Shown here: one piece after another, positions 33,712 to 48,000 of the stretch | Layout of the letters: each line of letters starts with the position of its first letter | Position numbering within the stretch: position 1 is the stretch's first letter | Assembly: GCA_009192285.1 (NCBI GenBank) | Contig: CM018604.1 | Location: 124,001-188,000, forward strand | Reading direction: 5' to 3' | DNA: 64,000 nt | DNA from: Morchella semilibera | Lineage: Eukaryota; Ascomycota; Pezizomycetes; Pezizales; Morchellaceae | The notes under the pieces: model-generated | Database searches by the model: none | The model's input: the letters and a program-made list of their open reading frames with translations, nothing else | What the model was told of the DNA's origin: nothing | Program-made: the position numbers and the translations under genes

Positions 33712-36700
33712 CGTGACTGATGGTGATGATGAATACGTGTGCTGAGTGGTTGTGGTGGGGGGGGAGGAGAGATTGTGAGTAGTATGAGTGAGATTGGGTC
33801 CCAAGGGGGGGACTATATATTAATTGGTCTGGTGTTTGTGGTACAGTTCGTGGGGATCGATGCTACAAGTACATGTACTAGCATATAGATGTACAAATAG
33901 AATGGTGGTATGTATAGTACTATATTGTACTGTGCTGTGCTGTACTGTACTGGGGGGGGGATGACCGATTAATTGATTGATTGACTGACAGACAGACAGA
34001 CAGACAGACAGACTGACTGACTGACCGATTGATTGATTTGGTGTCCTGATGATATATATAAATATGCGTGTGTGTGGGATTGGATACTGGATATTTTTGT
34101 TATCGATACCGTCCCTTCGATCGTGGATATATATTGGTTAATTCCAGCACTTCTAGTACTGTGCTGTTATACGCAGTTCTAGATCCCAAAAGACTAGCAG
34201 GACTAGCTAGAGCTGTCGACTGCAATTATCCTTCGCTGCACTGCTACTGTTGCTGTCTGCTGTCTGTTGTACCTACACAGGAAAAAGAAGAAAAAAGATC
34301 TCTGCATCGGTTTTCCCCAGTTCCTATATACTTCCCATCCCACATACATACACCTCTCCCCCCCCCCCCCATTACCTACTCTACATTGCTTTCCCCAATT
34401 ACCCACCCCCGGGACCCATTATCCCAAAACAGCTAAGGCTAGCTAGTTAAGCATAAGTTCAAGCTCTTTTCTCATCCCTCGCCTCCCCCCCCCCCCTCTA
34501 CAACCCCCATACATACGTACAACTTCCACTCACCCTCTACACAAAGTCTGCACGTGTAGTATAGAGTAGCCGTTCCTCTCTCTCACTCTCTCTCTAGTTC
34601 GTCCTAGCCCCACGTGCATGCATCCCGACGTTTTATTGGCGCCTTCCGCCTTGGCTGGAACACGTGGGGGGGTAGACACTCTCTTCAGTAGGGCTTTTTT
34701 TTTTATTTATTTATTTTATTCTACGGCGCGGGGATGGGCCAATGGCGTGGCGAGGGAGTGTAACCAGGTGTGCAAGTAAAGTAGTGGCGGTACTACGATC
34801 AGGAAGGGTGTAATTCTACCTACATGGAGGCAGGGGGAAAGGGGGTGGGGGGGGGAGAAATATTTGGAGAAACGGTGCGTGTTTCTTTTTTTCCTTTCCC
34901 CGATGCGGCAGCGGCGTGTGTGGTGTATATCGCAAATACTAAGAAAGAAAGAGTACTCAAATGTTCCTGCTGTACTGTTTACACTGTAGATGCATGTCCT
35001 GTCTGTGGATGGGTAGACGGAGTGCTCTCTCTGGACCGTTGAGGAATTGAAGGGCAGCGCAGGGATAATTTTTACTCTGCTCTACTCTCACCCAAAGCTT
35101 AAGGATCGCCCACCGCCCCCAGCTGGCCAGTGGGTACGGTAAAACCAAAAATTTTATGCAGGCCCAACTTCAATACCTACTTACCTAGACGGACCCAAAT
35201 CTACCGAAACGGCCAGCTTTCAACTGACGTTCCATAACTTCGGGACTATCCTTCCCCCCCCGGAATCCCTCGTCTATAGATTTTCCCAGGGGAGGGGGAG
35301 GGGTTTCTTTTTTTATTTTATTTTTTTCTTCTCCCAGTATTGAGATTGAAGAGATTGGAGAAATTAGAATCATCAAAACAGGAATCTCGAAATGTCACTC
35401 TTCTAGTAGTAAAAGATAGATACCCTACATGTACCTAATAATATGCACCCAAGAAATCCCAATTCCAGCTACCTAGCCAAGCACCCCAAGCCCCCAAAGA
35501 CCCCAAAGACCCAAGACAAGTTCATCGCTTACTACTCAATTCGCTTCACGCTTCACCCGCCAACCCCAACTAAACCCCATTCATCTGCATTATCATTACA
35601 ACCCCTCCCTCGATGCCGAAAAAAAAAAGGTTCTCTCCACCTACGCGCAACAAAAGCCTCATGTCATGGCTAGCTGGATGAGCATCATGAGGCGCTCGAC
35701 GGCGAGACATCCGTTGAGATTTGCGGGCAGGGTAAGGGGGTTTGGTCAGTCATTCATCCCGCAAGCAAATAAAGATGATACAGCGATAGAGATAAAATAT
35801 CTATATGTACGAGCCATCCCGTGTACCTCGTGAAGATATGCTTGGTCGAGGATTTACCCAGTTGTAGCACTGGGTTGTAATTGTGTAACGAGACACACAC
35901 ACATACCATGCCATTTTACACTTGGGCACTCCTCCTCTCTCTAGTGGTGCTTTCGCTTATCGACTGGCCAGTGCGGGAATGTGTCAGTTGTGTTGTGCGA
36001 GGAAAAGGAATGGGTTGGGGTACATAGTTGTAGGAGCATCAAGACGAAATGCCTTGCCATTATCGTCTAGGCTTGGGGGTGGTTTCGACAGGAGCTTGGC
36101 TAAGTCGCCATACTTTACATAGCTAGGTTGCTGGTTTAGTGCCTACTAAGTCGTGAATCGTGATATCCTTGTTTTCTAAACTTCACTTCAACGGTTGTGA
36201 CTGAATCTACCTTGAGTACAGCCTAGCTACAATAGCTACTAATCATAATCATAATGAGGACCCCTTAACTACCCCTCCCTTAGCTCAGTGCATCTCGCAT
36301 CACGTTCGGCTCTTTATGCACCGAAAAATTATAGAACGTTCTACTCCCTGGGCATGACAATATTTTGGACCAATAGCATCGCCGCTTTCGAGACCGTGCT
36401 TAAGTATAGGCCAGTACTGTCCAACCACCAAAGTCGTTTTAGCAATTCGAGGGAGCGCACAATGCCTCGAGGCGAGCAAGAATTGCTTTGATCCCTGGCT
36501 ACTTTTCTGTGATCCATGAGCCCATCATCAACATCTACTCCATAGCGTCGGGCCCCCATCCGATGGTAGTGCATTATCTATGGACAATTATCGTTAGTCG
36601 TAGGAATGACCTCCGCTGTCCCTGGTAAAGGCAATAGGGATGTCTGTTCCCCTAGCGTTTCCACGTGGGTTTGTCTCCACTCAATCTTGGTTCCTTTTTG

Positions 36701-38577
36701 ACTCGTACATGCTAGCCATGATCAGTAATCCCTCTGACTGTACCTATATACTCACGATTGATTAACGTTACATACCTCATCTAGCTACCTCCCCGCTTAA
36801 TTATCACTGGCACTGCCCAGCTATCAAGATTCGTAGCCTGGGGGATCAACATCTGGCACAACCCCCCCGTCACTTGGCTCAAAAGTGCAAATTGATCGTT
36901 CACAACGACACCAAGGCTTAAGCCAACTTCTCTTTCACCCCCCCATTGCTTTACAACGGGAGCCTTGTATGTAGGTAGGTAGGTAGGTGCGCGTGTAGAG
37001 TATATACTGAAACTTCAGGCCTATGGACGGAAGCATCCTAGCCTCCGGGGCGCAACCGGAACAACGCAACAGTGCCCCCTAGGAGCACAAATACCACAGA
37101 GCAGAGTAATATTAAGGCTCTCGATGATTTAATAGTACATGTGCAAATTTCCCTCCGTGCTTCTAAGAGGCCGGAGATGCCGTTTGTAACCGTTTTTGTT
37201 CGCCTTGTCTTGCTTCAACTATCCATACATGGGGATCTTCTAGAGCTTTGCGGTTAATGTTATGTGGTACACACTGCCTTGAAAATTCTCCGCATAGAAG
37301 GTGTGGGGGCGGTAGCTGAGGGGACGGAGACGGGGAAGCAGATCGAGGAGGGTGAATTTATTTGCTAGCTGTGCGTTAGCTGAAAGGCCTACCCCGGCGA
37401 TACTTCACGTTCTGTGTAAGGTAATATTCTTGAGAAGGCATATCGTGGCCTTCAAGATTGTCCTGTGTGATGATGATTATAGGAGCGATTTCTTGTTTAC
37501 CTAGAATTATATCTACCTGATATCAGTGGCGCATCATACCAAACCAGGGATTGAGTGCCTAAAGGCTTATCTTGTCCGCCCAAGGCCAGCTTGTCATAGA
37601 TAGACCAATGTTATGATGAAATGTATGTAGATAGGGATACGGATACGGACCAAACGGTAGAGTATTTTAGAGACCTAGCGGTAATGCGTATTAAGAAGAA
37701 AGCCTCATTGATTGATGGATCGATGGCATCTGTTTAGTACTAAGGAGTAGCTGTGATCAGGCCGAGAGATGTGTTCTCGTGCGGTTGTATGTAGGTACGT
37801 TTATGGGTCGGATAGTAGCTTATGTGGCGCAGGGTAATAACACCATTCTCCGAAGATGATCCCCCCCCCCTTTCTCGCAGTGCTATGTAGCATGTTATTA
37901 CAGTCTCTATTGAATACAAAGTCGTTGTTCACCGGAGGTCAGAAAGAGGTTCCGGAAATATCGGCCTATAGAGATGCCGCCAGCTTCTTCGGGACCCCCG
38001 AAACTAAAAACTCCTAAAGCCAGTCGGGCGCCCCTCCGTGGCTTCGGGGTCTCTCCGGAACTTAATCATTGATCGGTACAGAGTTCTACAGAACAAGTTC
38101 TTTTTTCTTTTTTCTTTCCAGAAACATTGATGGACGTTAGTTTTGTGCCCAGAGTCACACGCATCGTAGTTTCGGAGGAGAGGATCGGACAGTGGAAAAA
38201 AGGTTTGATATGTCTGTCCGGTCAGGCCAAGAGTGAGATGGGGAGCCACAGGAGTCAAGAACGGCGGCGTGCGTAACTCAGGGAGACTAAATTATTCAGT
38301 GTTTGGCTGTTGTCGGTATGTACCGGAAGGGTGCAGAAATGCTTGCAGTGAGTACCAGTCTGGGCGCGGGTTACCTTGATTTTACAGTCGCATTTGCTTA
38401 TTATATAGTGTTTTCAGGATTATATGCCGAATTTCTTGCTATATCGTATAACTTTTTTCCTCCTGTAAAACCTATCGGTTGCTTCGTATTAAGGGTGAGC
38501 TCCCAAGCTTCACTTGTAGCAGGATGAAATGTGACTATGATTATGTGAGCACAAACAGGATTTGTTTCTTTTGTTGG
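33712..38577. other. Gene desert with microsatellites and homopolymers, 4.9 kb
   Basis: I find no supportable gene. It contains the MFS promoter, a GACA/GACT/GATT microsatellite (33965-34038), poly-C runs of 13, 12 and 10 (34358-34370, 34485-34496, 37861-37870), two G runs of 9 (33952-33960, 34847-34855), a GTAG repeat (36971-36987) and TACATGTA at 33870 and 35426. Confidence 0.5.
33965..34038. repeat. GACA/GACT/GATT tetranucleotide microsatellite
   Basis: A run of GATT units passes into at least six GACA units, then GACT, then GATT again. This is a compound tetranucleotide tract directly after a 9-G run. Confidence 0.85.
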
Positions 38578-38723
38578 ACAATACCGCAAAAACTCGAAAA
38601 ATTGGCTATCCCCGGCCAGGGATTACCTCTTTCACGATTGGCTCATGTAGGGCGTAGATCAGGTCTGCTTATAGAATTTTGATCTCCTATCATAGCCAAT
38701 TTTCGAGTAATGGTGGTACTTGT
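38578..38723. mobile_element. Small terminal-inverted-repeat element, copy 1
   Basis: Arms of about 32 bp with some mismatches. The inner 17-18 bases are well preserved: ACTCGAAAAATTGGCTAT on the left and ATAGCCAATTTTCGAGT on the right. Non-coding, 146 bp. An inverted second copy lies at 39886-40034. Likely a MITE. Confidence 0.65.
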
Positions 38724-39885
38724 TATTGGCCTTTTTCGTTTGGCGATGATTTGATCACCAAATATCACTCGGTTTATTTCAAAGTTCAGATTCTGAGCAT
38801 AAGCACTGAAGACTTTCACTTTTCACAGCTCGCTAAAGCACTGTACGTAGGCCATGGCATACCTTAGTACTCTATGCTCTTAAAAATTCCCCAGGTAACA
38901 ATACGCATTGAGCTATCATATCTTGAGCGTGCTTTTGGTACGAGGGGCGCCCCCCCCACAGACGCACGGGTACACCAGTGTAGTCAGGCAACCAAAACCA
39001 TTGGTTATATTTTTCTCTTATAGAGTCTTGGTTTGTACGTTTACGGGGTGTTATAATTCGGCTAAGCTGAGGTGGGTAGATGCAAATTCTTACCTGCAGA
39101 TTTGCTCTATGCTGATACTCACTAAATACTTTACAGACTGATACCTGAGCTTCTGATTTAGGTTATCACAAACTAACATGCGTGCAGGTACAGCTACATG
39201 TATGTCCTCAAAAAGCGTTGGAGTACTGGAACTGTCTAGCGCCCTCGGCTGACCGGCAAACGCTCTAGCTCCCACAGCCCACTTAAGGAAAGATGTTTCG
39301 AAACATCGCGAGAATACTTGTATGTAACCACCGTTAACCGAGAATTTTCGTTCTTAAGACTCAAAAAAAATCTAAGGCTATAATATCAATGTACTTCTTT
39401 CTGCTTGGTTGATCAATGGTAGTTCTCGAACGCCCAGAATGCGAACCTCAAGCCAATCATAAAGCTATCCCTGAGCATGTGGTCTTAGCAATAGGCAGAT
39501 AAGAACTTTGAAGGCGTGACCTATAAATATCAGTACTTGACGTTTTTCACATAAAGCCGTCAACATCATCGAGCTTTTCCAACATAGAACCGCCGCGGAA
39601 ATCATTTATTTCCAAGAAAGTCGACCACAAGTGTGTTTATCAAGTTCCTATCTCTATGTGGCGGTCTCTCCTGCACAGCTCTCCCCTCCCTTTGAAGAAG
39701 GTGTGCCTACTCAAGTCTTCCACTACCAAGGCCTCCTCGAGACTTTTTACACCATACTTATTACGCATAGAACGGGCGGTTGAAATCTTGGGGGTCCCAC
39801 TTGACTGATATGGAGGTGGCGTCCAATACATTGAGAAAGTTCTTGTCGCCGATACCCATGAATCTCAGAGGGGTAGTTCTGCTAT
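38724..39885. other. Non-coding spacer between the two inverted small elements
   Basis: No gene recognised. Holds one TACATGTA (39195-39202). Confidence 0.5.
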
Positions 39886-40034
39886 GGATGTATCGCCATT
39901 CGAAAAATTGGCTATGCATATATATGAAATCAAAATTGCTATAACCAGACCTGATCTACGCCCTTCAACCAATCGTGAAGGAGGTAATCCCTGGCCGGAG
40001 ATAGCCAATTTTTCGAGTTTTTGCGGTACTCGTA
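39886..40034. mobile_element. Small terminal-inverted-repeat element, copy 2 (inverted)
   Basis: Same family as 38578-38723 but in the opposite orientation. The left arm has TTCGAAAAATTGGCTAT and the right arm ATAGCCAATTTTTCGAG followed by TTTTTGCGGTACT. The interior matches in reverse complement, including the stretch around TAATCCCTGGCCGG. Confidence 0.65.
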
Positions 40035-43000
40035 TTTCTGAGCATATGGCCACGTAGAACAGTCACACAAAACGGAGGCCCCTCCGAGATCTTTAAGAGT
40101 ATCATGTTCTTGGGTGGTCTCTCGCGTGTGGGGGGGATTTAGCTTGATCATCGAGAATCACTCGATAGTAGTTTCTGTCTCTGTATTGTGTTTTTCGTTT
40201 TCATGTAAAATTAAATAGGCCCCGGTTTATGGTGAGGGCTTTAGAAGTACATAATGTTGTAGAGTGTTGGCTATCACCATCTGCCTACATAGTCAGTTGA
40301 GAAAACTGGCACGAAACATGATATGAACGTAAGTGGTTCAAGTAGAATCAGAGATTTTAGGCAACCGCCATAAGAGAAAATATAAAGGAACTTTTAAGAG
40401 TTGTAGCATGAAGCTGTTGGATTCCCAGACCAATATTCGTTGATATTATCCATCGAGCCGATAAAGCGGTAACGCACGAGGGGGTACTCTCAGGGGTTTG
40501 ATTCCGAGAATCTCTTATCAAGAGGGCTCTTCTATGTGCAAAACTAGCCACTAAAAGACCAGATATTATTACTGACGGACATGAGTCATGATAACACAGG
40601 CTCCGAGGTAGGCACATCAAGTCTGGGCCTGGAAAGGAGCGTTGAGGCCGGGCATCTCAAGTTCAAGACCCAATCATCACAGCCTAACTCGAACCCAGTC
40701 TCAACACATTATCAACGTTAATCATATACATATACAGCGCCAAAATACCATCATCTAACCGGGCTTTACACGCACATACAGAATCTACCTATGTCTATAG
40801 GTACACGCATTTACCTTCACCTAACAGCAAGACTACACAACACACAACTTCTTCAAGAGGAGATCGTTAAAATGACTGCAAATTTGAAGGCTATCTTTGT
40901 GGCGTGAAAGTGGAGGTTTTCTTGAGGGATTTTACTGAACATAGGGGTCTACGTCGATACTAGGACACGCTTTCTGCGGGAAATTAAACTCAGCTTTCAC
41001 GACATGCTGCAATCTCCACGAGATAAAGACGCGTGAGATGAAACTTACCTCCTGCAGGAAGTTTTAGACTTCTAATGGGATCGAAGACCCTTGTCTTGTC
41101 TATTAACACTTGAGCGATTTTCTAACTGAAAACTCATCGGATGTTTAGCTAGGCCTCGAGAATTCAGTCAACGCTATCAGCAACAGCCTACACTCACTAA
41201 TGCTATACTTCAACATCATGGAAAACGGGGCTTACTGAGAAACGGGGCTCTTACTTGGTCTACCTGTGAGCCTTGTATCTGCTTCTTATCCTCATTCACA
41301 CTTTGTAGGGAAACCTCGTCGTCGGTCTCCGTTACAACAACTCCACGCCCCGAGACGCCCTTTGAATCCCATAACAAGAACAAAATAGATTAATCCACAG
41401 CTCTTTAAACCAGAACTATAGATTCATACTACCTTCTAATATCCTTAGTACCGCTTTCTGGAATAGTGCCAGCGCATAGTGGAATGATACAACGGGTTCT
41501 CGAGGAGAGCAAGGTGGCCCTAGACTGAAGTCAAGCATAGGTTAAGGTTAGCAATGGAAGAAGAGAGTGGTAATAGAGGAAACTAGGTCAGCACCCTAAT
41601 CTCCCCAGAGCTAGGAAAGCGGGTACACGGGGAGAGGGGGGGGGAGGGGGGACAGAGTGCAGAGTGAACTTATTGAAGTACTGACGATTAGTAGAGTCAT
41701 GAGGGTCGAAAGGTGCCCGGGGCAAAAAGGGCTTACGCCATATTGAGATGATCCGTGGGCATCGGTCCTTCGTTCCTCTTCCCGTCTTTTCTAAATAACA
41801 ATATGCCGATTCAGCCGTTATTCGTACTATTCGTACTTAGTATCTCACTTAAGACCGTCTAGGCTCGAGATCAATTCTATGCTAGTCTTTTTCTTTATGT
41901 CCAGGAGGTATATGCATTTCTGCTGGATAGCCGCGGGCATGTATTTTCAGAGCGGGGGGCGGGGGTGGGGTGCACTCACAGAGCAAAAGTAGTCGAGTCG
42001 AGGTCTAAAAACTTAGACGAAATTTAAATGCTATAAGATAGTTAATATTGCTGTATCTAACTAGGGAATAAATATAAACCGATATATTGCCCAACGCTCG
42101 AACATATCTCTTAAACGTTCAAGCACAGTACTAAGTCACATTGCACCGAAAAATAATATACCCTTCTCATCGTGGTCCGCAAGAATTTCGACTTGTGATA
42201 AAGCCCGCAACTAGTTTGAAAGGGATGATCGAGGAGGCGTGCGTGCATGCAGCAGACGCAAATCTCTAGAACGGTCATGCTACATAATACGCGTACATCT
42301 AGTACCCAAATACAATATCAGCTAAGAGATTCCATGTGTGATAATCATGCTTAAGTCAAACTTCATCCTTTCGAACCTCCGAACCTCTTCCTATACCATG
42401 GCCTCTCGTCACATCTATTTCGTCAACCAATATGGCTATCATAAATATACGTTGCCGACACCCACAGGCAATACTTTTGGCCCGTCCAAAGCCTCTCAGG
42501 AGGAATCTTCATGATGCATGGAGAACAAGCCGGGGCGAGTGGGGTTTTATACGGCAGCAGACTTTGAGCTCTGGCTACTCAGTACAGATTATGTGTACCT
42601 ATTAATGATTGGTAGGAGATTGACGAGACCCTTTTAACTATAGACTATGCTCCGTCTCGCTCTATCGCAGCCCCAGCATTGTTTATGCCATAGGGTACGT
42701 TTCCCTGCACGCAACATTCGGGTACCTAGAAACGAATGAAAGTATGAGATAAAAAAAAACCAAAAATCGTAGCCCTAGTAGTTCCGAGGTCCTGAGACAA
42801 ATTAAAGCCTCGATGCTGATATATACACGAAACAAAATCCCTGTGGTACACGAGTCGAAAAGATAACTTATTGTCTATAGAGGATAAAAATCTCCCATAC
42901 TAATATAACCTAAACCAAGGATACTTTATACCTCCAGTTACGTAACTCGTGCACTTTCACGAGTTTTCGGGATAGGCATATCTCCACTCCCCAATAAGAT

Positions 43001-43090
43001 ACATTTGTAGTCTGTTAACTTATCGTTAGCTCATTATATCCTGATATCTATCATCGCTGTATGGTAAGCTATCATATAGGGGGGTATAAG
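40035..43090. other. Gene desert left of the retroelement block
   Basis: No supportable gene. A promoter-like CA-rich leader ends in a tiny frame at 40872 (11 codons), which I do not call. A G run lies at 41636-41644. No TACATGTA sites occur here. Confidence 0.5.
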
Positions 43091-43095
43091 CTATC

Positions 43096-43730
43096 TGTCC
43101 CGGCGTCTTGGCATTTGTCCCGACAGTCCGGTAGGCGATGTACGGTTGTGGTTGTTAGGGAAATGTTAAGCGAGAGCGGGGAGTGCGAGGTGGAGGCTGT
43201 CGTCATTAGGTTCTGGGAGGTTCAATGGCGTGATGGATTGGTAATGTAGAATAGCGGAGATGGTGGGGAGGATTACGGGGTGTGGTAGTAACAGGTTTCT
43301 ATGAGGTTCTATGAGCGGAGGTGTGAGTCATATTGGACTAGTGGGGGAGGGGTGTTAAATAGTCGAGCTAGATGTTTTTCTTAGTTCTTTCTTTCTTTTC
43401 TCTTTGTCTCGTCTTCCTGTTATCTCGGTACATAGGAATCTACTCCTATTTCTAAAAGCCATAGTCTCTCGTACCCAAGACTCGATCCTCTGACCAGAGG
43501 AAACCCACAGTATCCCCCATCGTTCTCGTTGAGGTCCCTTCGGTCCTCACTCTCCCTGCTCTGCGCTCTTGTGCCCTTGCTCTTGCCTTTGTATACGCCG
43601 GTGCCTGTGCTTGTGCCTGCCTGGCGTTGTCCCTGTCTTCATCGGCCCCCTCGTCGAGTACACTGTGCTCCTCGAGTTCCTCTGCGTCATCATTGTCATC
43701 TTCTTCTTTGCGTCGAGTTACTCCGTCACA
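43096..43730 (+). repeat. 5' LTR of element 1
   Basis: A 635-bp direct repeat, nearly identical to 54996-55631, starting TG and ending CA, with the target duplication CTATC on its outer side. Confidence 0.93.
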
Positions 43731-43791
43731 CTAAGACGAGACCATCCTCACTCGACTAGCACAGTCCGAGTTCCTCGCACCATAGTTTACC

Positions 43792-44937
43792 ATGACCGCC
43801 CCTGCTACCAATGCATTTGATTATCAAAAGCTCCATACGGATCTCGAAGGGTTCTTTGTCGCTCACCCTGAAGTGGACCCCGCCGCAACGGAAGAAGCGA
43901 AGCAAGCGTATGCCCTCCTCCAGAGAGCGCACGGAGGGGTCCAGCAATATGCGGTCGACATTACCACCCATCGCTCCGAGACCGAACAAGGCCGGGCCGA
44001 GTTCCACAAAGAAGTCCAGGGACTACGGGCCAAGATCAAGAAGTTGCAAGAAGGAGTCAAAGGAGGTTTAGAGGAGCTCCACGACGACTTAACCAAGCCC
44101 CCTAAATCGGAGAAACTCCCCGACCCGGAGAAATACCGGGGCGATCGTAAGACTCTTAGGACTTTTCAAAGACAATTACAGATTAAGCTCACGGCCAACC
44201 TTGATCGATTTCCTACCTCGGCACAACAACTTGCGTATTCTATTTCTAGGCTGGAGGGACCGGCGGCGGATCAATTTTTAGTTTATATTACGGATGAGGG
44301 AATCGCTCTTGATTCCATGGCGGAGTTTTTTGAGATTTTGGATAATGCTTTTGGGGATCCAGACCGAGCCGCCACTGCCGCTCGTAACTTGAGGGAGATC
44401 AGGCAGCGCCAACGCACCTTTTCTGAGTATTTTGCAGAGTTCCAGCGATATGCTGCCGACTCTGAGTTCAACGAGGCGGCCAAGATTGAATGTTTGTTGG
44501 AGGGACTTAACCAGGACCTAATGGCCCTGATGATTCAGAATGAAACACCAACCACGATTAAGGATTGCGGGCTGCTCCTTCAACGTCTTGATAACAAGCA
44601 ACGGGCGCTACAGGCCAGGATGGGGAGATTTCGTTTTCAGATTCCAAGTGCCCCTGCTCCGCGTTCCTTTGCTCCTCGTTTCCCCGTTGCACCAGCAACA
44701 TCCCCAGTCGTACGAGGACCACCCCAATTACCACCGAAGAATGCTGCGCCAGCGGCTCATCCTTCCTACACTCCTGGAGGGGCAGTTCCTATGGATTTGT
44801 CTAATAGCTATCGTCGCCCGGACCCTAAGGAAAGGGAAGCAAGGCGTGCGGAAAATCGTTGCTATTATTGCGGAGGGTTGGACATTTGGTTAGAGATTGT
44901 AAGCTTTCGCCTTCAGGAAGGGCAGCGCCAAGGATGA
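43792..44937 (+). pseudogene. gag region of element 1
   Basis: Encodes the Ty3/Gypsy capsid-type protein. It contains the retrotransposon gag domain (LQIKLTANLDRFPTSAQQLAY, LEGPAADQFL and YFAEFQRYA segments), a Pro-rich linker and the beginning of a CCHC-type knuckle (RCYYCGG). Homologous to the minus-strand gag of the nested element. Fossil copy. Confidence 0.85.
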
Positions 44938-45061
44938 GGGGAGCATTGTTGGAAGCAAAGAAGGGAAAGGAAGAGGAGGTATTGTCGGATGAGGAGGAGT
45001 TAAAAGATTCGTCCCTGGCCTAAGCGGCATAGCCCAGGGACCTCCTAAGGTTTTCTCTCAG

Positions 45062-48000
45062 GTGTCTATTTCAACGTTTTCAGTATCAGAAGGGGAGATG
45101 GATGGGAATCAACTGATTGTAGTGTGTTCTATTTCCCAAAATAAAAAATCTATTGTACCCACTTATGCCTTAATTGATACTGGAGCGTCGGGATATGCAT
45201 TTATTGATGAAGACTTTGTGCGCCGCCATGAATTAAAAATGAAAAATCTGCGGACTGAGAGGGAGATTGATGTGATTGATGGAAGGCCTATTGAGTCAGG
45301 GAAAGTGACTAGGAAGGTGACGTTGGAGTTGGAGATTAACGGATATGTGGAGGAGTGCCCTTTCTTTGTTACAAAGTTGGGACATTATCCGATTGTGATG
45401 GGAATACCTTGGCTGAGGAGGCATGGAGTTTTGATTGATAGTGGAAGGAATGAGATTCGCTTCCAGTCATCAGTGTGTCTGGAACATTGCATAGCTAATC
45501 GCAAACCTATTGTCGCCCGAGGAATTTCAACTTCACCGCCAGAAAGACCTCATCAGCAAACTCAACTTATGACTGGAGTCTCCCAACAGTCTCCCGGGTC
45601 TCCTGAGAGTCTCCTGAGACTCCTGGATATTTTTTGAGTCTCCTGAGGCTCAGGAGACATCAGGAGATAAATCAAGTCTTGCTGATGCTGTTACCAATAT
45701 TTCAGCAATTACTCCTCGATCGTTTAAGAAACTTTCGCGAGATCCTACTGTGCAAATTTATTCGACTACTCTCTATGCTGTTAATAAAATGTTGGAGATG
45801 CCTGCCAACCCTGATGGAACGATTCCGATTGATTATCAGCAGTTTCGACAGCTGTTTGATGAGACCAATGCCTCTAGACTACCACCACATCGTTCCTATG
45901 ACCATGAGATTAAACTTCAGGAAGGAACAACACCACCGTTTGGTCCCATGTATAGTATGTCACGGGAAGAGTTAAAGGCGTTGCGGGATTATTTGACCGA
46001 TAATTTGCAGAAAGGATTTCTTAGGTCTAGCAATTCTCCAGCTGGGGCCCCGGTGCTATTTGTTAAAAAGGCTGATGGTTCCTTACGCTTATGTGTTGAT
46101 TATCGAAAGCTAAATGCTATTACGGTCAAGGACCGATACCCTCTTCCTCTTACACCAGAAACGATGGCCAACTTGGCCCGAGCTAATTATTTTACCAAGC
46201 TGGACCTACGATGGGGTTATAATCAGATTAGGATTAAAGAAGGGGACGAGTGGGAAAACGGCTTTTCGTATGCGCTATGGGCATTGGGAATATTTGGTAA
46301 TGCCTTTTGGTCTAACCAATGCTCCTGCTACCTTTCAACGTTGGATCAATGATATTCTTCGACCTTTTCTGGACCGTTGCGCTACTGCTTATCTGGATGA
46401 TATTCTTATTTATTCGGAGACCTTGGAACAACACCAACAGGATGTGCGACAAGTCCTGGAAGCCCTGGAAGCTAATGAGGTTCATCTAAAGCCAGAAAAA
46501 TGCGAATTCAGCGTACAAGAGACAAAATATTTGGGCATGATCTTGACCCCTGGAGGAATGAAGATGGATCCTGCTAAAGTACAGACAATTGTGGACTGGG
46601 AAGCGCCAAAGACAGTGAAGGAGGTCCAGGAATTTCTTGGGTTTGCCAATTTCTATCGACGTTTTATCTATGCTTACTCCAGGGTGGCTCGGCCATTGAC
46701 TACTCTGACAAAAAAGCATGTACGATTTGAGTGGACCAAAAAAGTTGAACAAGCTTTTCAGAAACTCAAGACTGCTTTTACCACCGCTCCTATATTGATG
46801 CATCCTGATCCCGAGAAAGAATTTATTGTGGAAACCGATGCGTCAGATTATGTATTGGCAGGGATATTATCACAACGAGATGATGAAGGAGTTCTGCACC
46901 CGATTGCTTTTTTCTCCAAGACACACTCGCCAGCAGAATGCAATTACGAAATTTACGATAAGGAGTTGTTAGCCATTATTCGTTGTTTTGAGGAATGGAG
47001 ACCTCATTTGGAGACAGCTCAATTTCAAGTCAAAGTACTTACAGATCATCGCAACCTTGAGTACTTTATGTCGACTAAATTGCTGAATAGACGTCAAACC
47101 CGTTGGGCGGAGTTTTTGTCTCGGTTTAATTTCGTTATTCAATATAGGCCCGGGAAGCAGGGAAGGAAGGTTGATATTCTGACCAGGAGGCCTAAGGATT
47201 TACCAAAGGAAGGGGATGAGAGATTGGAACAACAAAGTCGAGTGGTTTTAAAGAGGGAGAATTTAGATGCAAAGATAAGTTTGTTAGCGGGCTCTTTGTC
47301 AAATGAACCCGCTGAAGGATCGTTTCTCGTACTTGATTTATTTAATAAAGCTTACCAGAGTGATAGCTTTCCAAACAAAATTCTATCCATGCTTCGAAAT
47401 GGTGTTCAACAATCGAAAGAGATTTCGTTGGCTGAATGCAAGGAGAGCGAGGAGGGGCTATTGCTTTACCGGAATACTCTCTATGTCCCTAATTTCGATG
47501 AACTTAAACTCTATCTGCTACGGGAGTATCATGATAAACCCTCTGCTGGACATCCTGGACGATCAAAGACTTTGGAACTTCTCAGCCGGGAATATTATTG
47601 GCCGACCATGCGGAAATATACAGACCGCTATGTCCAGAATTGCCATACCTGTCGGCGAAGCAAGACGAATCATAATCCCCTACAAGGAGTTCTGCGCCCC
47701 TTATCGGTGCCCAAAGGACCCTGGACGGATGTCACGATGGATTTTGTAACGGGACTTCCGGAGAGTCATGGATTTAACGCCATTCTCGTAGTGGTGGATC
47801 GGTTGACAAAGATGAAGCATTTGATTCCTACGACGGAGAATGTTAACGCCAGGGATCTGTCTCGTCTATACCTGGAACAGGTATGGAAGTTACATGGGCT
47901 ACCCGAGACTATTGTTTCCGATCGAGGGACACAGTTTACTGCTGAATTTTGGAAAGTTCTCTGTGAACGGCTGGAAATTGCCCCTCGTTATTCCACAGCA

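Noticed and set aside
40872-40904. Short frame after a promoter-like CA-rich leader
   Set aside because: Only 11 codons, with no continuation by plausible splicing.
43529-43820. Hydrophobic frames at the left retroelement end
   Set aside because: They lie in the LTR and leader of element 1 (and repeat in the right LTR), with no evidence of a separate gene.
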